DNA of 64,000 nt from a bacterium (GTDB lineage Bacteria > Planctomycetota > UBA1135 > UBA2386): contig JANSXC010000021.1 of the NCBI GenBank assembly GCA_024743115.1, forward strand, positions 1 to 64,000, read 5' to 3'. Each line of letters begins with the position of its first letter. The stretch's first letter is position 1. A program made the position numbers and the translations under genes. A model generated the notes under the pieces. That model was given only the letters and a program-made list of their open reading frames with translations, had not been told where the DNA came from and did no database searches. This document shows, piece by piece, positions 27,791 through 37,291 of the stretch.

Positions 27791-29410
27791 TCAGCGGCCG
27801 CGGCGGTTGCTCTGGAACTCGAATGGCCCGCTATGGGTGGCCGCGGTGTAGGCCACGTCGTGGAACAGGTGGATCGTGTGCACGGCGTCGACGTGGTTGA
27901 TCTTGGCCGTCACGTCGTCGGGCGTGTGGTAGTCGTTGTGGAAGTCCTTGATGATCGCGAACAGCCACGGCACTTCCTTGCCCATGAACGGCAGGTGATC
28001 GCTGCCGCCCGGCGATCGCCCGCCCGTGATGACGTCGATCGGCGACTTCTCGAAGACCGGGTCGAGCATCTCGGACAAGCCCTTGGCGCTGTTGACGCCC
28101 GTGACGCTCAGGCGCTTGTTCACGATGCGGCCGATCATGTCGAAGTTGATCATCAGCGCGTGCTTCTCGATCGGTGCGATCGGGTTCTCGACGTAGTAGC
28201 GCGAGCCGTGCAGGCCGGCCTCTTCGGCATCGAAGCCGACGAGCAGGATCGAGCGCGCCGAGGCGCCGTCGGGGAGCTCGTCGTAGGCCTCGCGCAGGCT
28301 CTTCGCGAGCATCAGCACGGCGGCCGAGCCCGACGCGTTGTCGTCGGCGCCCGGGTGCAGCTGGCCGATCCGCTTGCGGTCGCGCGCGCCGTAGAGGCCG
28401 ACGCCGAGGTGGTCGAGGTGGGCGCCGATGACGACCCACTCGTCCTTCAGCGCGCCGCGGCCGGCGATCATGCCGCCGACGTTCTCGGCCGGGATGTTGT
28501 TGCGCTCCGTGCGGACGGTCATCGACAGCTTGGTTTCGAAGTGCGTGACGCCACCGGCCTCGTCGGCACTGGCGCGCAGCGATGCCAGTGTCGCGTCGCC
28601 GTTGCCCAGCTTCGCGACCAGTTTGGTCGCCGCGGCCGTGCTCAGGTGTACGACGGGAATCTCGGAGTTGCGCATGCGGCCGCCGGAGCCCTCGCGCATG
28701 AGGGCGTCAGCGCGCGGATCGGAGCTGCCCGGCGGGTTGATGAAGATCACGCCGGCCGCGCCCTGCCGGATCGCGTTGGTCAGCTTCATGCGCAGGCTGC
28801 CGTGCCGCGACCACGGCCGGCGGCCGGAGGCCCACCGACTCTTGCCGTCGGCGTCCATCGGCTCGTTGCGGAAGATCAGGGCGATCTTGCCGTCGAGCGA
28901 GTTCTCCTCGGCGAAACTCGTGTAGCCCTCGGGGCCCTTGCCGACCGCGTAGCCGCAGAACGCGACGGGCGCCTCGGCCGACCCCGAGGCACTGAGGCCG
29001 AGGACGGCGAAGTCGGTGCCGGCCTCGAAGTCCTCGCCGGCGACGGCGAGAGTCTTCTCGACGATCTTGGGGCGGCCGCGGAGTGGGAAGGCCTGGCGAT
29101 AGCTGGCTTCACCGTCTGCGTTCTGGAACGGCGGTTCGACGCCGGCGGCCTTCAGGTAGAACTCGAAGTAGTCGCGCGCGACCTTCATCCCGTTCGACCC
29201 GGGCACGCGGCCTTCCATGAACGGGTTGGCCAGTGTCACCACGTGTTCGCTGAACTGCCGAACGTCGGGTCCGAGTTCGTCGAGCAGGCGGCGGAGCGGA
29301 GCCGCCTCGGGATCCTTCTCGACCAGGCCCTGAGCCGCTGCGGGCAGGCTGATGAAGAGCGCGGTCAGCGTCGAGCGCCAGAAGGCTTGGGCGTGAGGCA
29401 TTGGAGTCAT
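27791..29410 (-). CDS. M28 family zinc aminopeptidase, secreted
   Basis: About 539 residues from ATG 29410 with a signal peptide ending near ISLPAAAQ. A PA-like insert domain (residues about 130-260) precedes the peptidase core. Zinc ligands and catalytic residues of family M28 are visible: HLDHLG (His, Asp), PGADDNASGSA (Asp bridging two zincs), DAEEAGLHGS (Glu base and Glu ligand), NFDMIGR (Asp) and YHTPDD (His). It removes N-terminal residues from peptides outside the inner membrane. The gene is opposite in strand to the metal ABC genes it lies between, so it is not part of that operon. Confidence 0.93.
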   Translation of the reverse strand: MTPMPHAQAFWRSTLTALFISLPAAAQGLVEKDPEAAPLRRLLDELGPDVRQFSEHVVTLANPFMEGRVPGSNGMKVARDYFEFYLKAAGVEPPFQNADGEASYRQAFPLRGRPKIVEKTLAVAGEDFEAGTDFAVLGLSASGSAEAPVAFCGYAVGKGPEGYTSFAEENSLDGKIALIFRNEPMDADGKSRWASGRRPWSRHGSLRMKLTNAIRQGAAGVIFINPPGSSDPRADALMREGSGGRMRNSEIPVVHLSTAAATKLVAKLGNGDATLASLRASADEAGGVTHFETKLSMTVRTERNNIPAENVGGMIAGRGALKDEWVVIGAHLDHLGVGLYGARDRKRIGQLHPGADDNASGSAAVLMLAKSLREAYDELPDGASARSILLVGFDAEEAGLHGSRYYVENPIAPIEKHALMINFDMIGRIVNKRLSVTGVNSAKGLSEMLDPVFEKSPIDVITGGRSPGGSDHLPFMGKEVPWLFAIIKDFHNDYHTPDDVTAKINHVDAVHTIHLFHDVAYTAATHSGPFEFQSNRRGR

Positions 29411-29516
29411 GGTTTCGTGGGGCCTGAAATCCTGGGAGCCGGCGTTGGTCCTCCGGCCCGATGTGCCAGAGTCGTGGGCGGACCCGAACGCGCCGTACGC
29501 TACAGTCCGGCGCCCG

Positions 29517-30890
29517 ATGTTGTGCGTAATACTCTCGTGTCTGACTGCGGCCTTGCCGGTGCCGCACGGTTCGGCGCACGGGCGGCCGACCGCCGAGCGG
29601 GCCCATCCTGCCGATGGCCCCGACATCGACGTTCGCGTACTGATCGGCAAGGAAGGGGTGGTCTGCACGCTCCTGCTGAACCTCGCCTTCGTCGACCAGG
29701 TCATCGATGCGGTGCGTGAAGACGACGAGGCGATTCACCCGATCGAATACGAGTCGCATCGCCTCGATCTCATCGATCACTTTGCCGCGACCAACCAGTT
29801 GAGGATCAACGGTCAGGTCGTGACGCCGAAGTTCCGGTCGTTCGAGGTCGGCGAGCCGGACCTGTCGTTGCTGCCGCTGTTTCCGCGGTCGGGAGCAAAG
29901 GCACTGACGAAGCTGCGGCTCGTGCTCGAGTACCCGGCGCTAGCCGCACCCGCGCAGGTCGGTCTGGTCTGGGGCGAGTTCCCACCGGATCTCGTGCTCG
30001 AGACGGAGGCCGGGATTCCGCAGATGGCGATCAACGTGCAGCTGACCGCACGCGGTTTGCGGAAGGTGCTCCACCTGACGGAGGACGAGCCCGAGTATGT
30101 CTGGCACGACACCGGCGAGAGTCTCGCCGATCTCTTCGCGGCCGTGCCGAAGCCGGCCGAGATCGAGAAGCTCGAGCTGTCGGTCGTCTCGCTGGCGCTG
30201 TTCGTCGTCGGCGGGGTGGCGGTCTTCACTGGCGTGTTCCGCCGGCCGGCTCGCCGGCGTGCGTTCGCGGCGGCCGTCCTCGCGTTCGCTGGCGGCGCGA
30301 TGGCTACGAGCCTCGTGCGGGTCGAGATCGACCACCCGTTCGGTGGTGGTGTCCGGTTGCCGACCGAGGCCGAGGCCATGGCCGTGTTCGAGCCGCTGCA
30401 CGCCAACATCTATCGCGCGTTCGACTACGTCGACGAGAGCGAGATCTACGACGCGTTGGCGGGCAGCGTCGAGGGGCCGCTGCTCGATCGGATCTACAAC
30501 CGGATCTTCCGCGGACTCATCCTGCAGGAGGAGGGCGGCGCCGTCTGCCGGATCGACGAAGTGCGACCGCTCGAGACTCGGGTCGAATCGGTCGGCGTGC
30601 TCGAGGACGATGTCGTCGGGTTCATGGTTTGGCTGCGTTGGCAGGTCGCCGGCTCGGTCTCACACTGGGGCCACAGCCATTCGCGAACCAATCAGTACGA
30701 AGCGCGATACACCGTCGCGCAAAGTCCCGCCGGTTGGCGGATCCGCGACAACGAAGTGCTCGCGCAAGAGGTCATCAGCACATCGACCACGGATCCTCGT
30801 GGCATGCTGCCGACCGAGTCGGGGAATGCCGAGTCGGGGAATTCCGAGTCGGGGATTTCCGAGTCGGGGACCTCTGAGTCGGGGCGCTAG
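29517..30890 (+). CDS. Hypothetical membrane protein with repeat-encoded C-terminal tail
   Basis: 457 residues from ATG 29517, where a signal-like segment (MLCVILSCLTAALPVP) begins. Residues about 30-210 are a beta-rich extracytoplasmic domain; two membrane segments follow near residues 225-245 and 255-272 (VSLALFVVGGVAVFTGVF and FAAAVLAFAGGAMATSLV). The C-terminal domain contains HANIYRAFDYVDESEIYDAL and VGFMVWLRWQVAGSVSHWGHSHSR. The last 24 residues are five copies of a 5-residue motif starting ESG. The gene ends 6 bases before the FtsX-type permease, so it is probably part of the metal ABC locus; I do not recognise the family. Confidence 0.75.
   Translation: MLCVILSCLTAALPVPHGSAHGRPTAERAHPADGPDIDVRVLIGKEGVVCTLLLNLAFVDQVIDAVREDDEAIHPIEYESHRLDLIDHFAATNQLRINGQVVTPKFRSFEVGEPDLSLLPLFPRSGAKALTKLRLVLEYPALAAPAQVGLVWGEFPPDLVLETEAGIPQMAINVQLTARGLRKVLHLTEDEPEYVWHDTGESLADLFAAVPKPAEIEKLELSVVSLALFVVGGVAVFTGVFRRPARRRAFAAAVLAFAGGAMATSLVRVEIDHPFGGGVRLPTEAEAMAVFEPLHANIYRAFDYVDESEIYDALAGSVEGPLLDRIYNRIFRGLILQEEGGAVCRIDEVRPLETRVESVGVLEDDVVGFMVWLRWQVAGSVSHWGHSHSRTNQYEARYTVAQSPAGWRIRDNEVLAQEVISTSTTDPRGMLPTESGNAESGNSESGISESGTSESGR
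30816..30890 (+). repeat. Five tandem 15-bp repeats at the 3' end of a gene
   Basis: Five in-frame 15-mers share GAGTCGGGG followed by six variable bases; the last unit supplies the stop codon. They encode ESGNA, ESGNS, ESGIS, ESGTS, ESGR. The unit is a multiple of three, so copy-number change would only alter tail length. Confidence 0.9.
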
Positions 30891-30896
30891 CGTTCG

Positions 30897-32063
30897 ATGC
30901 GCGGGCTCTGGTTGTTGTCGTGGCGCCACGTAGCGCACCACAAGGGGCAGACGATCCTGCTCGTGCTGTGCATCGCGCTCGCGACGTTCCTGCCGGCAAC
31001 GCTGCAGATCCTGATCGCTGGCTACCAGGCGGACCTGACGCGGCGGGCGGCCGCGACGCCGCTCATTGCCGGCGCGAAGGGCAACCGTTTCGACCTCACG
31101 CTTGGGGCGCTCTACTTCCGCCACAGCGAGCTCGACACCGTCCCGTTCGGTCAGCTCCGCGAGATCCAGCGCCGGCGGCTTGGCACCGCGATTCCGATCC
31201 ACGCGCGGTTCACCGCCCGGTCGGCGCCGGTCGTCGGGACGAGCGTCGAATACTTCGAGTTGCGGCGGCTGCAGCCCGTTGCCGGCACGCTGCCGTTGCG
31301 GATCGGGGACGCGGTTCTCGGTCACAATGTCGCGACCGAGCTCGGACTGACGGTCGGCGGCGAGATCGGTTCCGACCCGACCGACCTCTACGACCTCGCG
31401 AAGCCGCCGACGTTGCGGCTGCAGATCGTCGGCGTGCTGCCGATGACGGGTGGCGCCGATGACGATGCCGTGTTCGTCGACCTCAAGACGTGTTGGGTGC
31501 TCGAAGGGCTGGCGCACGGACACGCGGACGTGCAGCAAATCGACTCTGAACTCGTGATCGCGCAGTCCGAGCGGGTCGTCAACGTCAGCCCGGCGCTGCG
31601 GTCTTCGCAGCGGGTCGACGAGGCCAACATCGATTCGTTCCATGCGCACGGCGACCCCGACGAGTTGCCGCTGTCGGCGATCATCGTCGCGCCGCACGAC
31701 GTGAAGTCGGCGACGCTTCTGAAGGCGCGCATCAACGCGTCGAAGACGTTTCAGATGGTGGTGCCCTCTGCGGTCATCGAGGACCTGCTGCGGTTCGTGT
31801 TCCGCATCAAGGTGTTGTTCGACGGCTTCGCGATCGTGCTCGGTGCGTCGACGCTGCTGCTGCTCGGCCTGCAGGTCTGGCTGTCGATGCGGTTGCGGCG
31901 GCGGGAGATGGAAACACTGCATCGGATCGGCTGCAGTCCGGGCTCCGTGGTTCGGCTCTACGCGATCGAAGTCGGTTGGATCCTCGGGCTGGGCATCATG
32001 GTCGCCGCGACGCTCGTGGTGGTGACGATCGCGGTGCTGCCCAACCTGTTGCGGGCGGCGTGA
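30897..32063 (+). CDS. FtsX/MacB-type ABC transporter permease
   Basis: 388 residues. The first membrane segment is near 17-43 (QTILLVLCIALATFLPATLQILI). A large extracytoplasmic domain follows (MacB-like, with LGHNVATELGLTVGGEI). Membrane segments occur again near 305-330 (VLFDGFAIVLGASTLLLLGLQVWLSM) and near 357-383. The motif RLRRREMETLHRIGCSPGSVVRLYAIE is the typical coupling region of FtsX permeases. With the LolD-type ATPase and ZnuA-like lipoprotein upstream it forms a probable transport or mechanotransmission system related to metal uptake. Confidence 0.87.
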   Translation: MRGLWLLSWRHVAHHKGQTILLVLCIALATFLPATLQILIAGYQADLTRRAAATPLIAGAKGNRFDLTLGALYFRHSELDTVPFGQLREIQRRRLGTAIPIHARFTARSAPVVGTSVEYFELRRLQPVAGTLPLRIGDAVLGHNVATELGLTVGGEIGSDPTDLYDLAKPPTLRLQIVGVLPMTGGADDDAVFVDLKTCWVLEGLAHGHADVQQIDSELVIAQSERVVNVSPALRSSQRVDEANIDSFHAHGDPDELPLSAIIVAPHDVKSATLLKARINASKTFQMVVPSAVIEDLLRFVFRIKVLFDGFAIVLGASTLLLLGLQVWLSMRLRRREMETLHRIGCSPGSVVRLYAIEVGWILGLGIMVAATLVVVTIAVLPNLLRAA

Positions 32064-32130
32064 CATTGGCGTGACGCTCGTGTGAGCTACTGCCTTTCGT
32101 CGGTCGCTTGTCCGCGCCATACTCCCGCCG

Positions 32131-33045
32131 ATGTCCGAGAAACGATCGCGCGGTGGCGCAAAGGGTTTCATCCTGTGGGCGATTGCCGTCGTGCTGATGG
32201 CGGGGGCTTACGCCTACCAGAAGCGGACCGGGCCGACCCACCCGATGAAGGGGTCGTTGCGCGTCGGTGACGCGGATGTCCGCTACGAGTTGCTGCGCAG
32301 CCACGAGACGACCGGCGGTGCCCCGATCGCCGTGCCGAGCCCGGATGGCAAGGTCACCGGCGTCCTGCACTGGAAGAACTATCCGACGAAGGACTCGTTC
32401 ACGGCGGTGCCGATGGCCGTTGAGAAGTCCGATGGCGAGTCGCTGCTCCAGGCAGCTCTGCCGCAGCGGCCGGCGGCTGGCAAGATCGAGTACTACCTCG
32501 AGCTGACGACCCCGGGCGGACCGGTGCGCATCCCCGAGGCGGGCGGCGAGAACGAGATCCTGCTGCGCTACAAGGACCCGGTTCCCGGTTCGATCTTGTG
32601 GCCGCACATCCTCGCGATGTTCTTCACGATGCTCATCGGCATGCGGGCGGGGTTGTCCGCGCTGTTCCAGCCGTCGACGGTCAAGCGCTACTCGTGGACG
32701 ACGCTGATCATCATGTCGACGGGAGGCCTGGTCCTCGGGCCGATCGTGCAGAAGTACGCGTTCGGTGCCTACTGGACCGGCTTCCCCTGGGGCTACGATC
32801 TGACCGACAACAAGCTGCTGATCATGTGGGTCGTCTGGCTGATCGCCTGCGTTTGGATGGGCGGCAAGCCGCGAGCTGATGGCAAGAAGTCGGGTGGCCT
32901 CGGCCGCGTCGGCGTCATTCTCGCGAGTGTGGTGATGGTTGCCGTCTACCTGATCCCGCACAGCATGCAGGGCAGCGAGCTCGACTACGAGAAGCTCGAG
33001 CAGGGCGTCGATCCGAAGGCGGCGATCGGCACTGGGGACAAGTAG
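32131..33045 (+). CDS. Membrane protein of unknown function
   Basis: 304 residues. An N-terminal anchor (FILWAIAVVLMAGAYAYQ) is followed by a beta-rich extracytoplasmic domain of about 120 residues (GVLHWKNYPTKDSFTAVPM, KIEYYLELTTPGGPVRIP). A C-terminal half has about four membrane segments (LAMFFTMLIGMRAGLSALF, WTTLIIMSTGGLVLGPIV, LLIMWVVWLIACVWMG, VILASVVMVAVYLIPH). It is the next gene after the FtsX-type permease on the same strand and 11 bases before the next membrane gene, suggesting one operon. No family was recognised. Confidence 0.72.
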   Translation: MSEKRSRGGAKGFILWAIAVVLMAGAYAYQKRTGPTHPMKGSLRVGDADVRYELLRSHETTGGAPIAVPSPDGKVTGVLHWKNYPTKDSFTAVPMAVEKSDGESLLQAALPQRPAAGKIEYYLELTTPGGPVRIPEAGGENEILLRYKDPVPGSILWPHILAMFFTMLIGMRAGLSALFQPSTVKRYSWTTLIIMSTGGLVLGPIVQKYAFGAYWTGFPWGYDLTDNKLLIMWVVWLIACVWMGGKPRADGKKSGGLGRVGVILASVVMVAVYLIPHSMQGSELDYEKLEQGVDPKAAIGTGDK

Positions 33046-33056
33046 GTCCGCGGTCC

Positions 33057-33527
33057 GTGAACGGCGCACAGCTACATCTGCTGGTCGTGCATCTGCCGGT
33101 CGTCGGCATGCTGGCCGCGTTGACCCTGATGACGCTGGCGCTGGTCCGCGATTCGGAAGCGATGACGCGCACGGCGATCGGGTTCGTCGTGTTCGGAGCA
33201 TTGCTCGGTGCGCCCGGCTACTTCAGCGGCCCCTACGCGATGGCGGTGGCGAAGGGCTTTACCGAACTCGACGAGCACCTCGTCGAGCAGCACGCGATCG
33301 CGGCCAAGGCGGCGTTCTTCGCGTCGGCGCTGCTTGCCGCGATCGCGGTCAAGATCTGGTGGGATGCGACCGACACTGGCACCGGGAAGGCGACCCGTGT
33401 CGGACTCTGGTGTGCGATGCTCGCGATCACCTGGCTCATGGCCTGGACCGCCCATCTCGGCGGCATCATCCGCCATCCGGAGATCCGCGAGCCGGTGTGG
33501 TGGGTGTTTCCCGAACTACCGCGGTGA
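33057..33527 (+). CDS. DUF2231-like small membrane protein
   Basis: 156 residues from GTG 33057, with about four membrane segments. The opening HLLVVHLPVVGMLAAL and the ending WTAHLGGIIRHPEIREP contain spaced His residues and match the general pattern of DUF2231-type proteins, which have been suspected of binding haem or metal. Function is unknown. Its 3' end overlaps the convergent DUF6702 gene by 12 bases. Confidence 0.65.
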   Translation: MNGAQLHLLVVHLPVVGMLAALTLMTLALVRDSEAMTRTAIGFVVFGALLGAPGYFSGPYAMAVAKGFTELDEHLVEQHAIAAKAAFFASALLAAIAVKIWWDATDTGTGKATRVGLWCAMLAITWLMAWTAHLGGIIRHPEIREPVWWVFPELPR

Positions 33528-34184
33528 CGCGGTGCCGGCCCGTCGGCTGCCGGTTGATCGCGCGCCCTTCTTCGGGGCTGGCCCTTTCTTGATGGGCTCT
33601 TTCTTGACGGGCCTTTTCTGGCCCTTGTTGCCGGGTTGCTTCGAGGGGCGCAGGGTCTGTCGGCGCCGCCGTTCGTCGAACTGCAGAACCCGCCGCCACG
33701 GGCCTTCCCTGAGTTCGACCGTGTTGCGCTGGCAGGAGTAGAGCTCCATCAGCACACGGTTCTCGAGCTGGACGCCTGTGAGTAGCGACCGCGACCGCTG
33801 CCTGGAGCCGGTCGGCGAGCCCGACCTGGTCGGCGCCTTTGCCAGCGGAACGGTGAAGTAGAGCCAGACGGTCTTGCCGGCGTCTTCGCGACCGAAGTAG
33901 CGCGGCCTCGGCTTCGTGCCGTCGGTGAGGGTCACGAGGAAACGGTCGGCGAGATAATCTTCGAGGATCTCATCGATGCCCTTGGTGCGATCGAGGTTGA
34001 TACGTTTGCCCGTGCGCTGTGTCAGCGTTGCCTCGAGGTCCACGCCGAGCACGGCCATCGCGACCTGGAGTTCTTGTCGCTTCTGATGGCAGTCGACTTC
34101 GGCATATGCGTTGTGGAACGGGTGGCCCGCGGTCGTCGGTAACGCCGGCAGCAGCAGCGCGGCAAGGGTGACGGCGGCGATCAC
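33516..34184 (-). CDS. DUF6702-like secreted protein
   Basis: 222 residues with a signal peptide (AAVTLAALLLPALPTTAG). The core HPFHNAYAEVDCHQKRQELQ followed by VAMAVLGVDLEATL matches DUF6702, a family of unknown function often found next to M1 peptidases. The C-terminal 60 residues are very basic (KKEPIKKGPAPKKGARSTG) and probably disordered. The start codon overlaps the M1 peptidase stop by 4 bases, indicating translational coupling and a joint role. Confidence 0.72.
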   Translation of the reverse strand: MIAAVTLAALLLPALPTTAGHPFHNAYAEVDCHQKRQELQVAMAVLGVDLEATLTQRTGKRINLDRTKGIDEILEDYLADRFLVTLTDGTKPRPRYFGREDAGKTVWLYFTVPLAKAPTRSGSPTGSRQRSRSLLTGVQLENRVLMELYSCQRNTVELREGPWRRVLQFDERRRRQTLRPSKQPGNKGQKRPVKKEPIKKGPAPKKGARSTGSRRAGTASPR

Positions 34185-36571
34185 TTGTCGCCTCCCTGGC
34201 CGCCGTTCGTCGGGCTACCGTTCGATCGGCGGGAGCCTTCGCGGCGCGCCTCCTGCATCGGGTTTCGGCGCGCCCGGCGCGACTGGAAAAGTTCGAACCG
34301 ACTCGGGCGCAGCCGCGGCGGCCATTCGTTGTTGTCGAGGTTGACGTCGGCGGTTTCGAGATGCGGATCGAGCACGACCCGGACGATCTCCTTTTCGCGG
34401 ATCAGCAGCTTGTTGACGCGTTCTTCGTTGCGGCGCCAGATCTCCGCGGGGATGCGGACCTCCTCGTGGCTGCCGTCTGCGTATTCGACGTCGAGGATGA
34501 TCGGCATCACGAGGCCGCCCTTGTTCTCGAACGAGAGCACGAAGAGGTTGTGGTCGAACGCGCGCAGCTTCTTCTGTCCCTCATCGAGCCCGGCCATCGC
34601 CCGGCTGAACGCGGCGCGATCCCGCGGCGTGACGTCGAGTTCGTCGAAGCGGTTGTAGAAGTCGACGAGTTCGGGGAACGCCGCGGTGCGTTTCTTTGCG
34701 GCTGCGAAGCGACGCTCGCTCACCGTCGTCGGTCGGCTGTCGCGCTCGGCCTTGGCCAGCGCCGCGATGTCATCGGGCGACGCGGGCTGCTGTTTGAACC
34801 ACTGCACGTTCGTCAGCGCGATGTCGCAGTGATCGGTGGTGTAGAACCAGCCGCGCCAGAACCAGTCGAGGTCCACGGCCGATGCGTCCTCCATCGTGCG
34901 AAACAGATCGGCAGGGTAGGGCCGCTTGAACATCCACCGCTGCGAGTAGGTCCGAAACGCGTGGTCGAACAGCTCGCGGCCCATGACGGTCTCGCGCAGG
35001 ATGTTCAGTGCCGTGGCCGGCTTGGCGTAGGCGTTCGGGCCGAGGGACAGGACCGAGTCCGAATGCGTCATGATCGGCACCTGCTCGGTGCTGGTCATGT
35101 AGTCGACGATCTTGTGCGGTTCGCCCCGGCGGCTCGGGTAGCGACCTTCCCACTCCTGCTCGGCGAGAAACTGCATGAACGTGTTGAGGCCCTCGTCCAT
35201 CCACGTCCACTGGCGTTCGTCGCTGTTGACGATCATCGGGAAGTAGTTGTGGCCGACCTCGTGGATGATGACCGAGATCAGGCCGTACTTCGTGCGCTTC
35301 GAGTAGGTGCCGTCGGGTTCGGGGCGCGGACCGTTGAAGCAGATCATCGGGTACTCCATGCCGCCGACCGGCCCGTTCACGGAGATTGCGACCGGATACG
35401 GGTAGGGGAACGAGTATTGGCTGTAGACGTCGAGCGTGTGCATCACCGCCTGGGTCGAGTAGCGGCTCCAGAGCGGCTCGCCCTCGTTCGGCCAGTAGCT
35501 CATGCACCAGACGTCTCGGCCGTGACTCGTGTGCTTGATCGCGTCCCAGAGAAACTTGCGTGAACTGGCCCAGGCGAAGTCGCGCACGTTCTCGCCCTTG
35601 AAGATCCAGGTCTTGGTGTTCGAGGCCTTCTCCTTCTCGTTCGCGAGGGCCTCGTCGGGTGTGATGATCAACACCGGGCGATCCGACTTCGCGGCCTGCT
35701 CCAGGCGCTCGCGATGCACGGGAGCGAGCACCTCGTCCGAGTTCTGCAGCACGCCCGTTGCGGCCACGATGTGATCCGCCGGCACCGTGATACGCACTTC
35801 GTAATCACCGAACTCGAGCGTGAACTCGCCGCGCCCCAGGAACTGTTTGTTCTCCCAGCCGTTGAGGTCCGTGTAGGCGGCCATGCGCGGGAACCAGTGG
35901 GCCAGCTCGAAGATCCAGTTGTCGTCACGCTCGAAGTACTCCGCCGCCGTGCGGGCTCCGACCTCGTCGGCGTTGTTCATCTGGTAGTTCCACGCGACGT
36001 GAAAGGCCGTTGACGCCTTGGACTGCAACGGCTTGGGCAGGTCGATTCGCATCATGGTGCCGTTGATCACGAACGGCAGCGCCTCGCCGTCAGCATCGCT
36101 GACCTCCGTGACCTCGACGCCGCCGTCGAACGCGTTGCGCGCCAGGGTGCGACCGAGTTGGCGGTAGGACAACTGGTCGACCGACTCGATCGAGCTCGCG
36201 ACATGGCCGTCGGCATCGGGTCGCAGCAGGTTGAGATCGAGTTGGAGCCAGAGGTACTCGAGTCGATCCGGGCTGTGGTTGTGATATGTCACGCGTTCGC
36301 GACCCGTGATTCGGCGGGTGGCCTCGTCGAGCGTCACATCGATCAGGTAGTCGGCCTCCTGTTGCCAGTACTCGTGGCCGGGCGCGCCGGATCCCGTGCG
36401 ATAGGTCGTCGGCGTCGGCAGCTCCTGGTCGAGCTGGCGGAACGCGTCGCGCCGAGACTGCTTCGTGGGCAACCCTGTCCGCGGGTCGACCGGGCCCTGG
36501 GATTGCGCGAGTGTCGCGACGCAAGGCAGCGCGGCTAGAGCGGCTGACAGGAGGAGTCTGGTCGTGGGCAT
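34181..36571 (-). CDS. M1 family zinc metallopeptidase, secreted
   Basis: 796 residues with a signal peptide (LLLSAALAALPCVATLAQ). The N-terminal beta domain leads into the gluzincin core with HEVGH near residue 435 (VIIHEVGHNYFPM) and the third zinc ligand in WMDEGLNTFMQFLAE. The GAMEN-type exopeptidase motif appears as GGMEYPMI, consistent with an aminopeptidase-like binding site. The protein should trim peptides outside the inner membrane. The DUF6702 gene begins within its last codons, so they form a two-gene operon. Confidence 0.93.
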   Translation of the reverse strand: MPTTRLLLSAALAALPCVATLAQSQGPVDPRTGLPTKQSRRDAFRQLDQELPTPTTYRTGSGAPGHEYWQQEADYLIDVTLDEATRRITGRERVTYHNHSPDRLEYLWLQLDLNLLRPDADGHVASSIESVDQLSYRQLGRTLARNAFDGGVEVTEVSDADGEALPFVINGTMMRIDLPKPLQSKASTAFHVAWNYQMNNADEVGARTAAEYFERDDNWIFELAHWFPRMAAYTDLNGWENKQFLGRGEFTLEFGDYEVRITVPADHIVAATGVLQNSDEVLAPVHRERLEQAAKSDRPVLIITPDEALANEKEKASNTKTWIFKGENVRDFAWASSRKFLWDAIKHTSHGRDVWCMSYWPNEGEPLWSRYSTQAVMHTLDVYSQYSFPYPYPVAISVNGPVGGMEYPMICFNGPRPEPDGTYSKRTKYGLISVIIHEVGHNYFPMIVNSDERQWTWMDEGLNTFMQFLAEQEWEGRYPSRRGEPHKIVDYMTSTEQVPIMTHSDSVLSLGPNAYAKPATALNILRETVMGRELFDHAFRTYSQRWMFKRPYPADLFRTMEDASAVDLDWFWRGWFYTTDHCDIALTNVQWFKQQPASPDDIAALAKAERDSRPTTVSERRFAAAKKRTAAFPELVDFYNRFDELDVTPRDRAAFSRAMAGLDEGQKKLRAFDHNLFVLSFENKGGLVMPIILDVEYADGSHEEVRIPAEIWRRNEERVNKLLIREKEIVRVVLDPHLETADVNLDNNEWPPRLRPSRFELFQSRRARRNPMQEARREGSRRSNGSPTNGGQGGDK

Positions 36572-36679
36572 CGTGGCAGACTAGCAGGTCGTGGAATGGC
36601 CAGCCCGCCTCGACCGCGTCTCCTCGGGTAGGTCGATTGCCGCGGGTCGTGGACCCGGTTGGTGTTACCTTGCGTGAGC

Positions 36680-37291
36680 ATGGCTACCAACGTGAACCTC
36701 GTGCAGGAGATCCTCGACTTCTGGTTCGGTCCGATCGCGGACGATGGTTCGTGCCAGTCGGAGTTTCAGAAGCGATGGTGGGCGAAGGATCCCGATTTCG
36801 ATCGCGAGGTGACGACGCGTTTCGCCGCGCACATCGCCGAAGCCGAGGCGGGTCGGCTGGATGCACTGCGAGCAACCCCGGAAGGCTGTCTGGCCCTGGT
36901 TGTGCTGTGCGATCAGCTGACGCGCAACAGCCGGCGTGATCAGGCGGCAATGTACTCCGCGGACCCATTCGCCTTGGCCACGTTGCGGCATGCGCTCGAT
37001 CAGGGCCACGACCGGCAGCTGCGGACGATGCAGCGCTACTTCCTGCTCATGCCGCTGATGCACGCGGAGTCCCGCGAGCTGCAGGAAGAAGGCATCCGGC
37101 GGTTCGATGAGCTCGCGCGCGAAGCCGAACCGGGCGCTGTCGAGTCCGCGAAAGGCGCGGCCGAGTACATGCGGGCCCACGCCGTGATCGTGGAGCGCTT
37201 CGGCCGCTTCCCGCATCGCAACGAGTTGCTGGGGCGGGCGAGCACGCCTGAGGAACTCGCGTTCCTGCAGGAACCGGGCTCGAGCTTCTGA
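36680..37291 (+). CDS. DUF924 family protein
   Basis: 203 residues from ATG 36680. It matches the conserved all-helical DUF924 family: EILDFWFGPIADDG at the start, KRWWAKDPDFDREV, LVVLCDQLTRNSRRD (with the family's FDQ-F-RN pattern) and YFLLMPLMHAESRELQE, and finally IVERFGRFPHRNELLGR. The fold is TPR-like and no function is established. The gene stands alone on the plus strand. Confidence 0.92.
   Translation: MATNVNLVQEILDFWFGPIADDGSCQSEFQKRWWAKDPDFDREVTTRFAAHIAEAEAGRLDALRATPEGCLALVVLCDQLTRNSRRDQAAMYSADPFALATLRHALDQGHDRQLRTMQRYFLLMPLMHAESRELQEEGIRRFDELAREAEPGAVESAKGAAEYMRAHAVIVERFGRFPHRNELLGRASTPEELAFLQEPGSSF

Noticed and set aside
33520..33560. TGA ending the DUF2231-like gene as a possible Sec codon, since Cys codons follow
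   Set aside because: The read-through frame overlaps the convergent DUF6702 gene, has no family similarity and no hairpin at the right distance was seen.
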